Shown here one piece after another: positions 9,439 to 20,015 of a stretch of DNA of 45,000 bases. This DNA comes from Sphaeroforma sirkka (lineage: Eukaryota > Opisthokonta > Ichthyosporea > Ichthyophonida): assembly GCA_001586965.3 (NCBI GenBank), contig LUCW03000725.1, positions 1 to 45,000 on the forward strand, written 5' to 3'. The notes beneath the pieces are model-generated. The model saw only the letters and a program-made list of their open reading frames with translations, was not told the origin of the DNA and searched no databases. The stretch's first letter is position 1, and the number at the start of each line of letters is the position of its first letter. The position numbers were made by a program, and so were the translations under genes.

Positions 9439-11952
9439 GTGATGTCGCCGATTACTAGCCGTGACGACCTGATGGGACAGCTTACATGGATGTATGAGGG
9501 ACAAAAGCATCGAATGTTACTCCCTTGGATTGAGCTTGGCAGAGTTTTACCCACTCGCCTGCGTTCCGCAAGATCGGCCCCAAGGACCATGGCCGTGACT
9601 ACCTGGCACCGGAGACGACGTCGGGTTTCTCGGCCTACGTAAACCTCCTACTGATGTACCTGGAGGAGAGTTTGGTTCTTGAAGTCCATATGAATATGGA
9701 CGCTGATGTAACGGTGGTAGAGATAATCCGATACCTGATCGCCAACTATGGCCCATCGGTTTCCTCCTCATCCGTCCATCTCCCCCTGACCTGATCGCCT
9801 TTCCACCCGCCTTCGGACTGCTTCCGTGTACAATCTGTAGGCGAAGCATGCTTTGTCCAGCGAAGCATCGAAGTTAGCCTTGAAGAGTGTTAACTACCGC
9901 CTGGACCAGGAACTCTGCCCAGGCCGAATCCCGGCAACACTAGGTTTTGCGCTACGGATGAGTATGCTCCAGGCTGCCCAACAGGGGCTGCCGATGCTAA
10001 TATCTTTCCAGCCCACGCCCAAGAGAACCGAGCCCGCTACGTAGCCGACGTCCGAGGATTCCTCTCACACCGCAGCCCAATACCGGACGGATCTCCAAAA
10101 CACCTTTAACCAGGGACAGCTACCACGAGTGTACGCTGGAGGACACCGCCCGTTGGCTTGAGAGATATTCCAATGAAACAGCCGTTGAGCGTCCCCTTGA
10201 TGGCTCATTCACGCGGGACGGCGCCAAATGGGTCCTCGCCATCTTGGAATCCCAAGAAGTGCCCTGTGACTTCCATTGAAGTCGTACGAAGGGGTTCTGG
10301 GAACCGATCATATATATCGACCTCAGAGTTCTGTTCCGGTCAGTGTATTACGAGTCTCAGTGTCGGCAGCAGACAAGCGACAGAGGGCACAGTCCGTTAT
10401 GACCGTCGGGAGGAGCAAAAGGAAAGAGATGAGTAAGAAGCGGCTAAGACACTCCGTGCGCAGGAGCATATGCAATGGATGGAGCGAGAGGTGGCCCGCA
10501 TGTGGAGGCGAATGACTTTGGACCGCTTGCCACAGCCCCAGCGCTCCCAATTGTTCAAGCACCACAAGCACCAGCACAGCACGGCCACAAGTCCGCCTGG
10601 TCCCGTGGCTGTCCATTGCCCGAACATCTAAATGAATGCCCATAAACAAGGGATCCTAATAGACATGTTATTAAGTGTCATTAAGAACCCGGCTGTTAAA
10701 GAGCCTTTGATCAATGTCTGGTCTCGTGACCTGAAACGACTAACGGAGAATCTCACGGATTTGATTGTAGCAGTGAGAACTTTTATTAAGAATGCCTATA
10801 CTGATCTCGACCATTAGATCATGTCGAAACACTATGAGACTAACAGCCTCGCATTTACCACCGCCTTAGCTGGCAAGTACCTGGCGGAATTCCAAAAGAA
10901 CCACCGCGGCTTAAATGCCCACGATAATGGGCCTCACAACCCCTATATGAAAGCCACTAACTCTGCTATTCCACCTACCCCAAACACGGGTATGTAGAAA
11001 TACGGCCTCCGGTCAGTCTAAAATACCAAAATCAAATGAGATAACATATTGGTTTTTATTTGTATTTAAAATAATTTAATACAAATTCTTTTTTCCAATA
11101 TTTCCAAAGTGTTCTAAATTCATTTTGATGGCTCCAATAGCCTGAGTATTTGGTATGACTCATTTACTTGGACCTATTTGAGACATTAGTAGATGTAGGA
11201 TATTATAAACTAAATTTTATAGTCTCTGAGTTTTGGTCTTCCCGCCAATCTCCATAATCTATTAAGTCTTTTTCTTTTTTTAACTTTTCTTCAGATGGAA
11301 CTTTTATTTATATTAGCTAATGTATTAACTTGACTTACGTTCTTATGTCTATCTACAAATTAGACATGTGGTCATAAACACTTAGTACTTCTAGTGAAAA
11401 TCATTTAATAAAGAACAGCTAGAGGTACGCCCTGTGTGATCGAAGATATTAAGGCTCTTACCAAGAGGCAGTCCCGATCATTCTTACACAAGCTACCACT
11501 GCTAAATCCTAACTGACTTGAATTGTATCTTAGTTTATATAACATAGTTTAAAACAGAAATATCCATCGAAGTTTACAGGTAGCTCCCACAACCCTAATG
11601 GGCGCTACTCACGCGCTCAATCTGTCAGCAAGGAGAACTCGCAACTTAGAGAGCACCAGCACCGCAACGCGAGCAACGGGACAGATCAACAAGAATCCAT
11701 TCTCCGGGCCCGCCTCCGTGTCCGCGCTGTAACCTAAGACACTGGGAAGACAAGGGCTCCGTGTGCAATATTTGTAGCGAAACCGGCCACTTCCGCTATT
11801 GGCACCCTAAGAACCCCAAGGACCCCAATAACACAGTAGAAAGGATTAGAGATTGCTGTAATCGGTGTCTGGCTCGACGTGGTCGTCAAAACAAGGTAAC
11901 TCTCCGTGTTGTGGTTGTGGTACTTGTGGTTGCTGTGATGGATGCGGCATAA
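9439..11952 (+). pseudogene. Decayed gag of a third retroelement (Z), split by a solo LTR
   Basis: Plus-strand coding pieces in changing frames run from about 9439 to 10,991. They resume after the solo LTR at 11,579 and end at 11,952. The clearest piece, 10,632-10,991, reads through one in-frame TAG at 10,815-10,817 into MSKHYETNSLAF and on to PPTPNTG. With the LTR and one GGTA copy ignored, the same frame continues into SSHNPNGRYSRAQSV. After a further slip come two zinc-knuckle-like motifs, CPRCNLRHW and CNICSETGHFRYWH, both lacking the last Cys of CCHC. No protease or RT follows. The Gag assignment is inferred from the knuckles and composition; the family is unknown. Confidence 0.5.
10993..11578 (+). 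repeat. Solo LTR of the Y family
   Basis: 586 bp, closely matching the Y 3' LTR (6261-6855) over its full length, with TG..CA ends. It is flanked by GGTA on both sides (10,989-10,992 and 11,579-11,582), a 4-bp target duplication. No internal element sequence adjoins it, so this is a solo LTR left by LTR-LTR recombination. It interrupts the Z gag frame. The two LTR copies differ by scattered substitutions and short indels. Confidence 0.88.
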
Positions 11953-12137
11953 TTATGGTAGTAGTTTTGTAAGAGATTCTCTTACCACTTGGAAATAGGT
12001 TGTACGCAGTGTGAGATTGCGTGATTGATGCTTAAGTACCATTTCGTGGTTCCCTAAAGGAACCACAGGACTGTATGAATGCTTGGATACAGACTATGTT
12101 AAGCTGATTTGGGTGGAATGTACTATCTTTTTTAGAT
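11953..12137. other. Spacer without recognised features
   Basis: Sequence between the end of the Z remnant and the left end of the Ulp1 transposon. I see no coding pattern or repeat. Confidence 0.4.
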
Positions 12138-12169
12138 GAACAAAGTCGCTAAATGTAAATTAAAAATGT
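12138..12169 (+). repeat. Outer part of left TIR of the Ulp1 transposon
   Basis: 32 bp matching the inverted right end near 31,494-31,525 with a few mismatches. Its last four bases, ATGT (12,166-12,169), recur at 29,661-29,664 after element X and form the X target duplication. Confidence 0.75.
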
Positions 12170-12415
12170 TGTAGTAAGTATACGCGAGATAACTGTATCT
12201 CAACGTTCTCCTCCTCAGGGAGGGGACGTTGTTCATTTATTAGTAATTATAAACAGTAATCCTAAAATGACTGACTCTTAAATGAGTCATTAGTCATGTG
12301 CTGTAAAACCAGCAAAACCCTAAAACCCAGTTTATCAGATTATTCTGATAAACTGTAAAACTTGTAATAAACCTAAACTAATCAAATAAATCTAAGTACT
12401 TGTATTCTGACCACA
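12170..12415 (-). repeat. LTR of element X (left copy, 3' LTR in element sense)
   Basis: 246 bp nearly identical to 29,416-29,660, in direct orientation, starting TGTAGTAAGTATACGCGAGA and ending CTGACCACA. It holds a GC-rich hairpin (GTTCTCCTCCTCAGGGAGGGGAC) and the inverted pair TTTATCAGA/TCTGATAAA. Inside it is a run of C (12,417-12,429), which on the minus strand is a poly-G polypurine tract adjoining the LTR. This suggests X reads right to left and that this is its 3' LTR. Confidence 0.8.
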
Positions 12416-12494
12416 ACCCCCCCCCCCCAAACTGAAGCACTGAACAAAGCAGTGTGCCAGTTTCAGAGATGATAAGAATAACATAGTACCGTAT

Positions 12495-12623
12495 GTGCTG
12501 GCATTATCCTCGAGAGCTAGAGCATTGTGCTGGCATTTATCCTCGAGAGCTAGAGCATTGTGCTGGCATTTATCCTCAGAGAGCTAGAGCATTGTGCTGG
12601 CATTTTACCTCAGAGAGCTAGAG
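12495..12623. repeat. 32-33-bp satellite, four units (element X 3' region)
   Basis: The unit is close to GTGCTGGCATTTATCC followed by TCGAGAGCTAGAGCATT, starting at 12,495, 12,527 and so on. The core CTCGAGAGCTAGAG is shared with the second array at 12,840-13,071, so both seem to derive from one satellite. Confidence 0.85.
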
Positions 12624-12839
12624 GACCCGATGTATACGTCTCGAGCGACCCGTCGTGTTTGAATTCTTGAAGCTACTGTTCATCTGTATCAGCATATAGG
12701 AGTTTGGCAAGTACAATATAGGACTATACTTGTGTCGGAGAAAAAACTGCCAGTGGCAGAAACCGTGCAAACCATTAACCCGCTGTTTCAAAACAAAGTC
12801 CAAGGAGTTGTTTGATTGATTTCCCTGTTTTATACTCCG

Positions 12840-13071
12840 AAGCTAGAGTGGCTCATTTAACCTCGCGAGCTTGAGCCGCTGACGATTTACCCTCGCGAGC
12901 TCGAGTGGCTGGTTTATACTCGGGAGCTAGAGTTGCTCGTTTATACTCGGGAGCTAGAGTTGCTCGTTTATACTCGGGAGCTAGAGTTGCTGGTTTATAC
13001 TCGGGAGCTAGAGTCGCTGCTTTTTATACTCAAGAGCTCGAGTGGCTGGTTTATACTCCAGAGCTTGAGCT
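12840..13071. repeat. About 27-bp satellite, eight degenerate units (element X 3' region)
   Basis: The unit is close to TTTATACTCGGGAGC followed by TAGAGTTGCTGG. Units become more divergent toward the left (TTTAACCTCGCGAGCTTGAG). The apparent open frame across it (Ser-Gly-Ala-Arg-Val-Ala repeats) is a by-product of the 27-base period. Confidence 0.85.
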
Positions 13072-13108
13072 CGATATCCGAGAACAAAGTTATATTGAAG
13101 ACAAAGTA

Positions 13109-13205
13109 TTAGAACTGTGCACGTTGGCGCTTACGTGTCCGTGTCTGCGAAGTTTTGTGGTAGGCCGCGATATCGTTGGCATCATCAAAAGCTTCTGCTG
13201 TTTCC
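13109..13205 (-). pseudogene. Possible C-terminal end of the X polyprotein
   Basis: Directly inside the copia A boundary the minus strand is open for about 31 codons to a TAA. It reads ETAEAFDDANDIAAYHKT and ends in a basic tail RTRKRQRAQF. In X orientation this is where the Pol C-terminus would lie, after RT and integrase. With so little sequence I cannot assign a domain. It supports the idea that the central Pol region of X was lost between this point and the RT start at 22,954. Confidence 0.3.
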
Positions 13206-13656
13206 TGTGAATTTTTCAACTCTGTGAAAGTTCTCTTTATTTACTTTTGTATTCCGTATTTATACTATTTTTCGTCAAAATTGAACGGCCCTTTCGGCTC
13301 GAAAATTTCCTTTGCCAAAGAATTTCCAACGGACGTGCGCGATCTATTTTTAGATTCCATCTCTAAAAATACAAACACAATTTCTTCAAATACACTTAAA
13401 CTTCCAAGACTTATAACTCAATGAATATTGACTCAAACAACTTGAATAAGGTGTCATATGAAAGGGAAACCCATTTCCTATCAAATGACACCTGTAACAA
13501 AATTATACATTTAATAGGTCAAACACAATCGGTCTACGAAATACATTCGTAAACACAACATACAAAAACCTTCGTTAGATAATCGGTTCCTCGATGGACT
13601 AGGTCTGAGTCCAACACTTAAACATCATTCACCTTTGACAATATGATTTTTCTACA
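13206..13656 (-). repeat. 3' LTR of copia A
   Basis: 451 bp on the minus strand, starting TGTAGAAAAATCATATTGTC and ending in TTGAAAAATTCACA. It matches 18,584-19,035, 22,955-23,408 and 28,329-28,781. A purine tract (minus strand ATGGGGGAG) adjoins it. Confidence 0.93.
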
Positions 13657-13717
13657 CTCCCCCATGGACGCAAGACATAGTCATCGGACATCATTCGATA
13701 TGTATCTCCCCCACAAA

Positions 13718-16700
13718 CTAGCCACAACGACAAAGAGATGTAGACACGACAGCACATCGGTAGCAGCGGCGTTTCATCATATGACTTCGGTGCTTCACGA
13801 AAGCAACCTTAGGCAATGCCTTGGTCAAGGCATCAGCAACCATCAACTCAGACCGGCAGTCCTCCAATGAGATGATTTTCTTTGCGCTTAACTCTCGCAC
13901 ATAATGATATTTGATATCAATATGCTTACTGCGCTTGGTGGTCAATTCCTCAGCCATCTTCTTAGCAGTCTGATTGTCCTTGTAACAAACTACAGATTGA
14001 TCAGAGGCTCGTCCTAGCTCAGATAGCAAATTCAAAGCAGTTTTTTACGTCACGGCAAGACTCTGCAAGACTGACATACTCTGCCTCAGAAGTACTTAGG
14101 GTGACAAGTGTCTGACGCGCCCCCCCCCCAGTAGACTGGGGCATTTGTGATGAATACCAGATAGCCAGAACGAGATCGCTTGTCTTTCTCGCCCCCATAG
14201 CTTGCATCGGCATACGCACAAAGTTTCAAGTCGTTCCCGGCTTCATAGAAGATTCCCCAGTGTTTGGTAGCCTCCAAGTATCCGCACAGATTTCTTGCGG
14301 CAGCCTCTCTCGCCTTAGTCGGCTGGTCAAGGTATCGGCTCAGTGAACTTGTCGCAAAAGCAATATCAGGACGCGTACCCACAGCTGCAAACATAAGGGA
14401 ACCTATGATACCACGGTAGTCTGAATCCTGCACCAATGTACCAGGCCGATTCACGTCGAAAGATGTACTCATAGGTGTACTGACCCTTTTCAATGGTCCA
14501 TACTTCTGCGCTAGCTTCTCAATATATGCCGGCTGCGAGATGAAAATTCCTCTTTCAGACATATCAATTTTCCATCCGAAAAAAAACCGTGGAGACCCCA
14601 TCGACTTGACGTCGAACTCTGTCTCGATCTTCTTCAATATCTTCTCCCCATTCGACGTGAAGTCGAAAATATCAAACCGTCATCAACATAAAGTACCAGA
14701 AAGCAGTTCTTCCGAATAAAGAGACAAGGGTCCGTAAGACTTGGCCGGAATCCAACATCATTAACGAGGAAATCTCTGAAGCGCACAAACCAACATAATC
14801 CGGCTTGCTTGAGTCCATAGATACTCTTCTTCAGCTCGCAAATAGCACCCTCCTTAATCAACTGGTGATCCTCATCACTTAGTAAATCACCAACTATTTC
14901 AACGAAACCAGTGGGGATCTCCGAGCAGACGTACTCTTCCAAATTACCATGCAAAAATGCAGTTTTGACATCGAACTGCAATACATCCAAGTTCTCAGAT
15001 GCAGCGATAGCCAAACATGCACGCACAGTCTCTTTTGTGACTACTGGTGACGATGTCTCCACATAATCTCGACCATACTGTTGTGCAAATCCCTTCGCAC
15101 ATAGGCGGGCTTTATGTCGTATCACTGCGCCGCTTTCATCACGCTTGAGAGTGAGAACCCACTTGAGTCCCAGAGGCTTTGTCCGGGCCTTGCAGCCCTG
15201 CTGAAGTTTCCAAACCTTCATCTTCAGCATTGAACGTAGCTCGTCTCTCATGGCTGCGCGGAAGTGCTTCTCATCAGCAGACCCAGTCAAGTCTTTGAAG
15301 GACAATTCATCATCGGCCAGAAATCCAAAGTTAGATTCTTCATGATCTCGTTTACGATCTCGTCGAAGTTTCGAAGTTTGTCGAGGTGGGGTTCCACTTG
15401 ATTGACGTTCACGTTTTTCTCCGAGTCCAAGTCCGTACGAGCCTTAGAGCTGATCCGCGGGGACATCATGTCATTGGCTCGGTCGCGTGTACGATCTACG
15501 CGGGTTTTCAATCGCCTGCCACCTCTCGTAGGTGTCTGCTTACCAGGCAAATCACGTTTCTGGTGATTGAGTGGGCGGCGAGCATAACCAGGATGCTCAC
15601 CGGGTCCTGATTCATCACCTCCATCAGTAGATGATTCATCCATAGTGACATCATCGTCGGCGGCATCATCCATGGGACCATCTCCATCACTATCCGTATC
15701 TGATTCTGACGCTGAAGTATCCTTGTTGCCATCACTTGCTCCTACTTCATCGTCAATACTATCATCTTCACCCTCGGAATTATTGGCTTTGACCCTTTCA
15801 ACGTGACTGGCAATCGTGGGCTCAAGGCGATAATCTCGACTATTCACAACACGCTTTGTCTCTAGGTTGTAAATTCGCATACTGCCGCCAACAGTATTAA
15901 GGCTAGGACCTAGTAAAATACCTTCCTGACCCTTCTTGCCGAATTTCTTGTTATGTTTTCCGGTCAAGAAATATACTTTCGCACCAAAAGAATTGTTGTC
16001 TGCGACAAATCAGGTTTAACTCCTGACCATAGTTCCGCCCGCGACTTAGCACCACCTCGTTGTGGCATTACGTTGATCAACCAACAAGCATAGGTAACCG
16101 CTTCAAGCCAAAACTCATCGCTCAGTCCAGCCTGCAGTAGAAGAACCCGGGCCATCTCGATTAGGGGTTCGATGTGCACGCTCACATCTTCCATTATGTT
16201 CAGGAGTACGTGCTGCCGTCAAACTCTGCTTTATGCCTCTTGCTGATAGCATAGACTTCCAAGTCTCGTTGACAAACTCGCCCCCCTCTATCACTATGAG
16301 CCTTCTTCGGGAATCGCTTCAACACTGCAAATTCAGTGTCCAGCAAGTGACGCATTGCAGCAGTCGCATCACTCTTTTGCTTCAGGCCCAAACACCAGTA
16401 GTGGTCCGTTGCATCGTCAAGAACCTGGAGACCGAATTGTTTTCCAGTGAGTGACGGTGTCTTCGAGGTCTCGAAGATATCTACGTACAGCTTCGATCCC
16501 GGAACTTCTAGAACCACAGATTTACGTTTACCCTTCGACCCGACCAACTTGCGAGTAATTCTGGCCCGTGTCATCTTGCCCTGCACGCAAGCTCTACAGA
16601 AGGGAAGCTTCTCACCCCAACGTCTGGCAACTTTCTCCATTCCTGCGCAAACCATTGTCTCTTTCATCAGTTCCAAGCTTACATGGCCAAGTCTATGATG

Positions 16701-17429
16701 CCACATGAGCATATCTGCTTCACCATCATCGGATGCCACAAGGGCCTTATCTTCATCGATAATCTTTGTACCCGAATGTGCTCGGTTGACGGGCGACTTC
16801 AGATCCTTCAGGGAAACGATGTATAGCCCTTGTCTAACCGTTGCTTTCACCAAACCACCCTGCGGATCAAATAATGTGCAGTCGTTCTTCTCGCACGTCG
16901 CCTTCCAGACGTTCTTAACAAGCTGTCGTACGGATAAAAGTTGAACACCCGCCTTAGGAATGAGAAGAGCTAAACCAGTCTCAGGACAGCCGCGCAACTC
17001 TCCCTCACCATCTGCATGCAGTTTACTGTTGCCAAGCCCGGTCAATCGCTTGTTAGAGGGTCTCACTGCAGACAGAGCATCCTCCAATACAACAACATGC
17101 TTGCTGGCACCTGTGTCAACCACAAGCTCGTTAGCAGATAAGACCAGATCATCCACGCCCAGCAATGCAAACGCCGAATGTTCGCTGATTGTGTTCTCCA
17201 ATTCAGCTTCAGCGATTGAGGTGACGGATCCATCCACGAGTAGATCATCCTCGGCAAAGGTGTCATCATCGTCGAGTGTAGTACAGTTATCTTCATCTGT
17301 AGCTGAGATAAAGCCACCCTGAACTTCATAATCCGATGAAAAAACCTCAAGATAGCAACCCGGGTGGAGCATCCAATTCATCATCAAATTTGCTCTCGGC
17401 ATCGGAAGAATCAGAATCGGTGGAATCAC
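13718..17429 (-). pseudogene. Copia A Pol: protease, integrase, RT, RNase H (frameshifted)
   Basis: Pol starts in the +1 frame relative to Gag, open from 17,429, and overlaps the Gag end by about 80 bases. The protease has LVVDTGASKHVVV. Integrase has the H-x-x-x-H zinc region (HHRLGH), FCRACVQGK, LYVDIFE, HSDRGG, and the last catalytic Glu in PEHNGRCERAHR. RT has RHKARLCAKGFAQQYGRDY, QFDVKTAFLHGN, YGLKQAGLCW and YVDDGLI. RNase H has YADASYGG, STSEAEYVSLAES and DNQTAKKMA. Frame breaks lie at 16,278 (six G where five are needed), 16,170 (extra C), near 15,970, 15,300-15,380, 14,670 (after YVDDGLIF) and 14,120 (G run). Domain content is complete, but the polyprotein cannot be read through. Confidence 0.9.
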
Positions 17430-18312
17430 ACATCAAGGCCGGCATACCATCATCACTGTCAGAATCTCCGTCATCACCGATCGCCATCAATCCAAATCCG
17501 AAATAGCCATTGTCATCATCATTCTCATCGTCGAGATCTGGGCAGTCTCGTTTGATATGCCCTGGTTTCTTGCAATTCAAACACGCCATCTTACCACGAC
17601 AATTAGCCCGAGTATGCCCGGGCTTAAGGCACACTGAAACAAATAAGCTCCCGGCCATCTCTACTACCAAAGTCACCTCTTGGTCGGTCGAAACCACCTC
17701 CTCGTCGACCCTTCTGGGCTTGGTGGTTACCCTTGTGTTATCGTCCATTAGCATAAAGACCGATATCTTCGTCGTCGTTGTCATCATCGTAGACACCGAG
17801 TCCAGTCTCAAACACAATGGCGGCTTCCTTCACTTGCTCATAGCTGAATCGATTTTCGTTTGCAAACTTCGCATTCAAGTCAATCTTCAGCGGCGCAAAC
17901 TGACGTGGAAGGCCCTTCATGAAGGATATGCGTTTCCGAATGTTAGTCAACTCATCCCCCTGACCTGCAAGCTGGCCAAATAGAATCTCACATCGGTCGG
18001 CGAGTTCAGCAACATTTTCTCCATCGTTCATCTTCATCCTATCTAACTTCTGAGTCAACGCGTCCAGATTGGCTTCCGTCTGGCGGTTCATTGCGGTAGC
18101 GATCTGGGCCAAGGCAACTGCAGGGTTATCAGTGTTACGGACGTATCCAAGACAACAGTCTTCAACGCTCTGGACAATCATGGAGTAGGCAATCTCCCTC
18201 TCACGGTCTGTAGCGGCATTGAAGACGGCTTTTCCTTCAGCTTAGCTTCCATCTTCAACTTCCAGTTCGGGTAGCCGGTAGCATCCTTCAGTTTGGGCTC
18301 CACGTACTTCAT
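17347..18312 (-). pseudogene. Copia A Gag with two CCHC zinc knuckles
   Basis: The Met at 18,312 opens MKYVEPKLKDATGYPNWKLK, the start seen intact in copy B. A one-base deletion near 18,228 breaks the frame. The capsid part (UBN2/Retrotran-gag type: NRQTEANLDALTQKL ... RISFMKGLPRQF) ends in an in-frame TAA at 17,738-17,740. The same frame continues with a Gly/Arg-rich stretch and two CCHC knuckles, CFKCLKPGHTRANC and CLNCKKPGHIKRDC, then an Asp/Ser-rich acidic tail to a stop near 17,347. The knuckles bind element RNA for packaging. Copy B has the TAA at the same place. Confidence 0.88.
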
Positions 18313-18334
18313 CCTCTCGGTTTGGTGATCAGTG

Positions 18335-18432
18335 GTCTCTCTTTTTCTCTCTCAAATCAGCGCTCTCTAGCTCTCTCTCTCTCTCTCAAATCAGCGTTCT
18401 CTAGCTCTCTCTCTCTCTCTCTCTCTCTCTTA
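18335..18432. repeat. (CT/GA)n tracts in copia A leader
   Basis: Two CT-rich microsatellite runs separated by CAGCGTTCTCTAG-like units. On the element strand they read GAGAG...CTAGAGAACGCTGATTTGAGAG, between PBS and Gag. The same layout is in copy B. Confidence 0.85.
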
Positions 18433-18490
18433 GGCACTCGAGAGTCCTTGGTCTCCAAAAAATTTCAAGCTTTTAAGAGTCCGCTGCTTC

Positions 18491-18627
18491 CATGTGAATT
18501 TTTTTTCAACTCTGTGAAAGTGCTCTTTATTTACTTCCATGTGAATTTTTCAACTCTGTGAAAGTGCTCTTTATTTACTTCCATGTGAATTTTTCAACTC
18601 TGTGAAAGTGCTACTCTTTATTTACTT
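18491..18627 (-). repeat. Triplicated U5/PBS junction of copia A
   Basis: Three tandem copies of a unit of about 44 bp that contains the end of the LTR (AGAGCACTTTCACAGAGTTG then AAAAATTCACA) plus TGGAAG. Only the outermost copy belongs to the 5' LTR. Two extra copies lie between it and the true leader. The 3' LTR has one. Copy B has the same arrangement. Confidence 0.85.
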
Positions 18628-19035
18628 TTGTATTCAGTATTTTATATTTTTTTTCGTCAAAATTGAACGGCCCTTTCGGCTCGAAAATTTCCTTTGCCAA
18701 AGAAATTCCAACGGCACATGCGATCTATTTTAGATTCCATCTCTAAAAATACAAACACAATTTCTTCAAATACACTTAAACTTCCAAGACTCATAACTCA
18801 ATGAATATTCACTCAAACAACTTGAATAAGGTGTCATATGAAAGGGAAACCCATTTCCTATCAAATGACACCTGTAACAAAATTATACATTTAATAGGTC
18901 AAACACAATCGGCCTACGAAATACATTTGTAAACACAACATACAAAAACATCGTTAGATAATCGGTTCCTCGATGGACTAGGTCTGAGCCCAACACTTAA
19001 ACATCATTCACCTTTGACAATATGATTTTTCTACA
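18584..19035 (-). repeat. 5' LTR of copia A
   Basis: 452 bp on minus, TG..CA ends, nearly identical to the A 3' LTR apart from scattered changes. Outer flank in the plus sense is GCGGG. Confidence 0.93.
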
Positions 19036-20015
19036 GCGGGTCCTCAGAACGACAGAGCAGATCAATGACTTAAGTATTAGGAAATGGAATGGCAAGACAT
19101 GTGCATCTAATGGCATCTATATACACAACCAAGTAGGAGTCAGGATTCTAAAAGGGTTATTTATTGGGATTATGACTTATAAACGAATAGACCGGTGTGT
19201 TTATCTAGAAAAGTTTACTTAAGATCTGGCTACGATAAATACCGACAAAGTAAAGAAGAAATAACTATTTAGGTGAAGCCAACTACGATCAGTATTGCAT
19301 ATAGGGTGAATTAGATAAATTAGATCGACAGAAGGGATATTAGGAAGCATGCAGAGATACAAGTAAGCACCTGTGAGTTATTAGGAGCATATAAGGGTGG
19401 GGGCGCACATAACACGAACGATGCAAGTAAATGCAAGGTTAAATTGTGAAAATGATATGCGAACACACTCAAATCACTAGAACTTCCAGATAAATCAGGT
19501 CAACGGAGAGGATCAACAGTATGCACAGAAGTTGTGGTTGACGGCAGCTTAGTTTAGGAGTGCAATAACGAGCAATCGTTCTTAGATCGAGAAGCATATT
19601 CCAACAACCGCAACAGCACATGACAAGGACATCACGGGTAAGAAGAGTAAAAAGAGGAGCGATGAGGGAAGTTCCCAACAGGGTCCTGCGAATAGGCCGT
19701 CATTAGGCCGGAGCAAGAGCTGGCGAGGAGTAGAACAAGAAGTGGCTCCGACTAATGAGGCACTCAACCATATGTTATTGTGGGATGAAGAGTAAGACAG
19801 CTGGTAGTGTTAGAGTAGATAGACTATCCACACTACTCATGTGAGTGTAGGGAATGAAACAGTCACGAGAGAACCCACGAGCTCCTCGGAGATCGATGTC
19901 GAGACCTTATGTGTTTGTAGGATGAAATTTAATAGAAAATGGATATTTATATTCAGTACTCTATCAGTTCATTCGCACACATTTCTAGTTCTCCATTGAC
20001 AAACAACTCACCAAC
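19036..20015 (+). other. Untranslated leader of element X (inverted segment)
   Basis: No coding pattern longer than about 65 codons and no recognised motif. It precedes the X Gag. In the reconstructed order it would follow 28,782-29,415 as part of the X 5' untranslated leader. Confidence 0.4.

Larger units (their letters stand above)
13206..19035 (-). mobile_element. Ty1/copia retrotransposon, copy A
   Basis: Complete-length element of 5.83 kb on the minus strand: 5' LTR 18,584-19,035, GA-rich leader, Gag, protease, integrase, RT, RNase H, polypurine tract, 3' LTR 13,206-13,656. Integrase before RT is the Ty1/copia order. The flanks (TTTCC left, GCGGG right) do not form a target duplication. 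The right flank GCGGG is the reverse complement of the flank beyond the B 3' LTR (CCCGC). Copy A is very similar to copy B over its whole length. Confidence 0.95.

Noticed and set aside
12495..12623. Possible CRISPR array
   Set aside because: The whole 33-bp unit is repeated with no spacers.
12905..13210. Open frame with Ser-Gly-Ala-Arg-Val-Ala repeats
   Set aside because: Produced by the 27-bp satellite; no start context or domain.
16960..17983. Several long plus-strand frames rich in Ser, Thr and His
   Set aside because: Antisense shadows of copia A Gag and Pol, repeated as minus frames in copia B.
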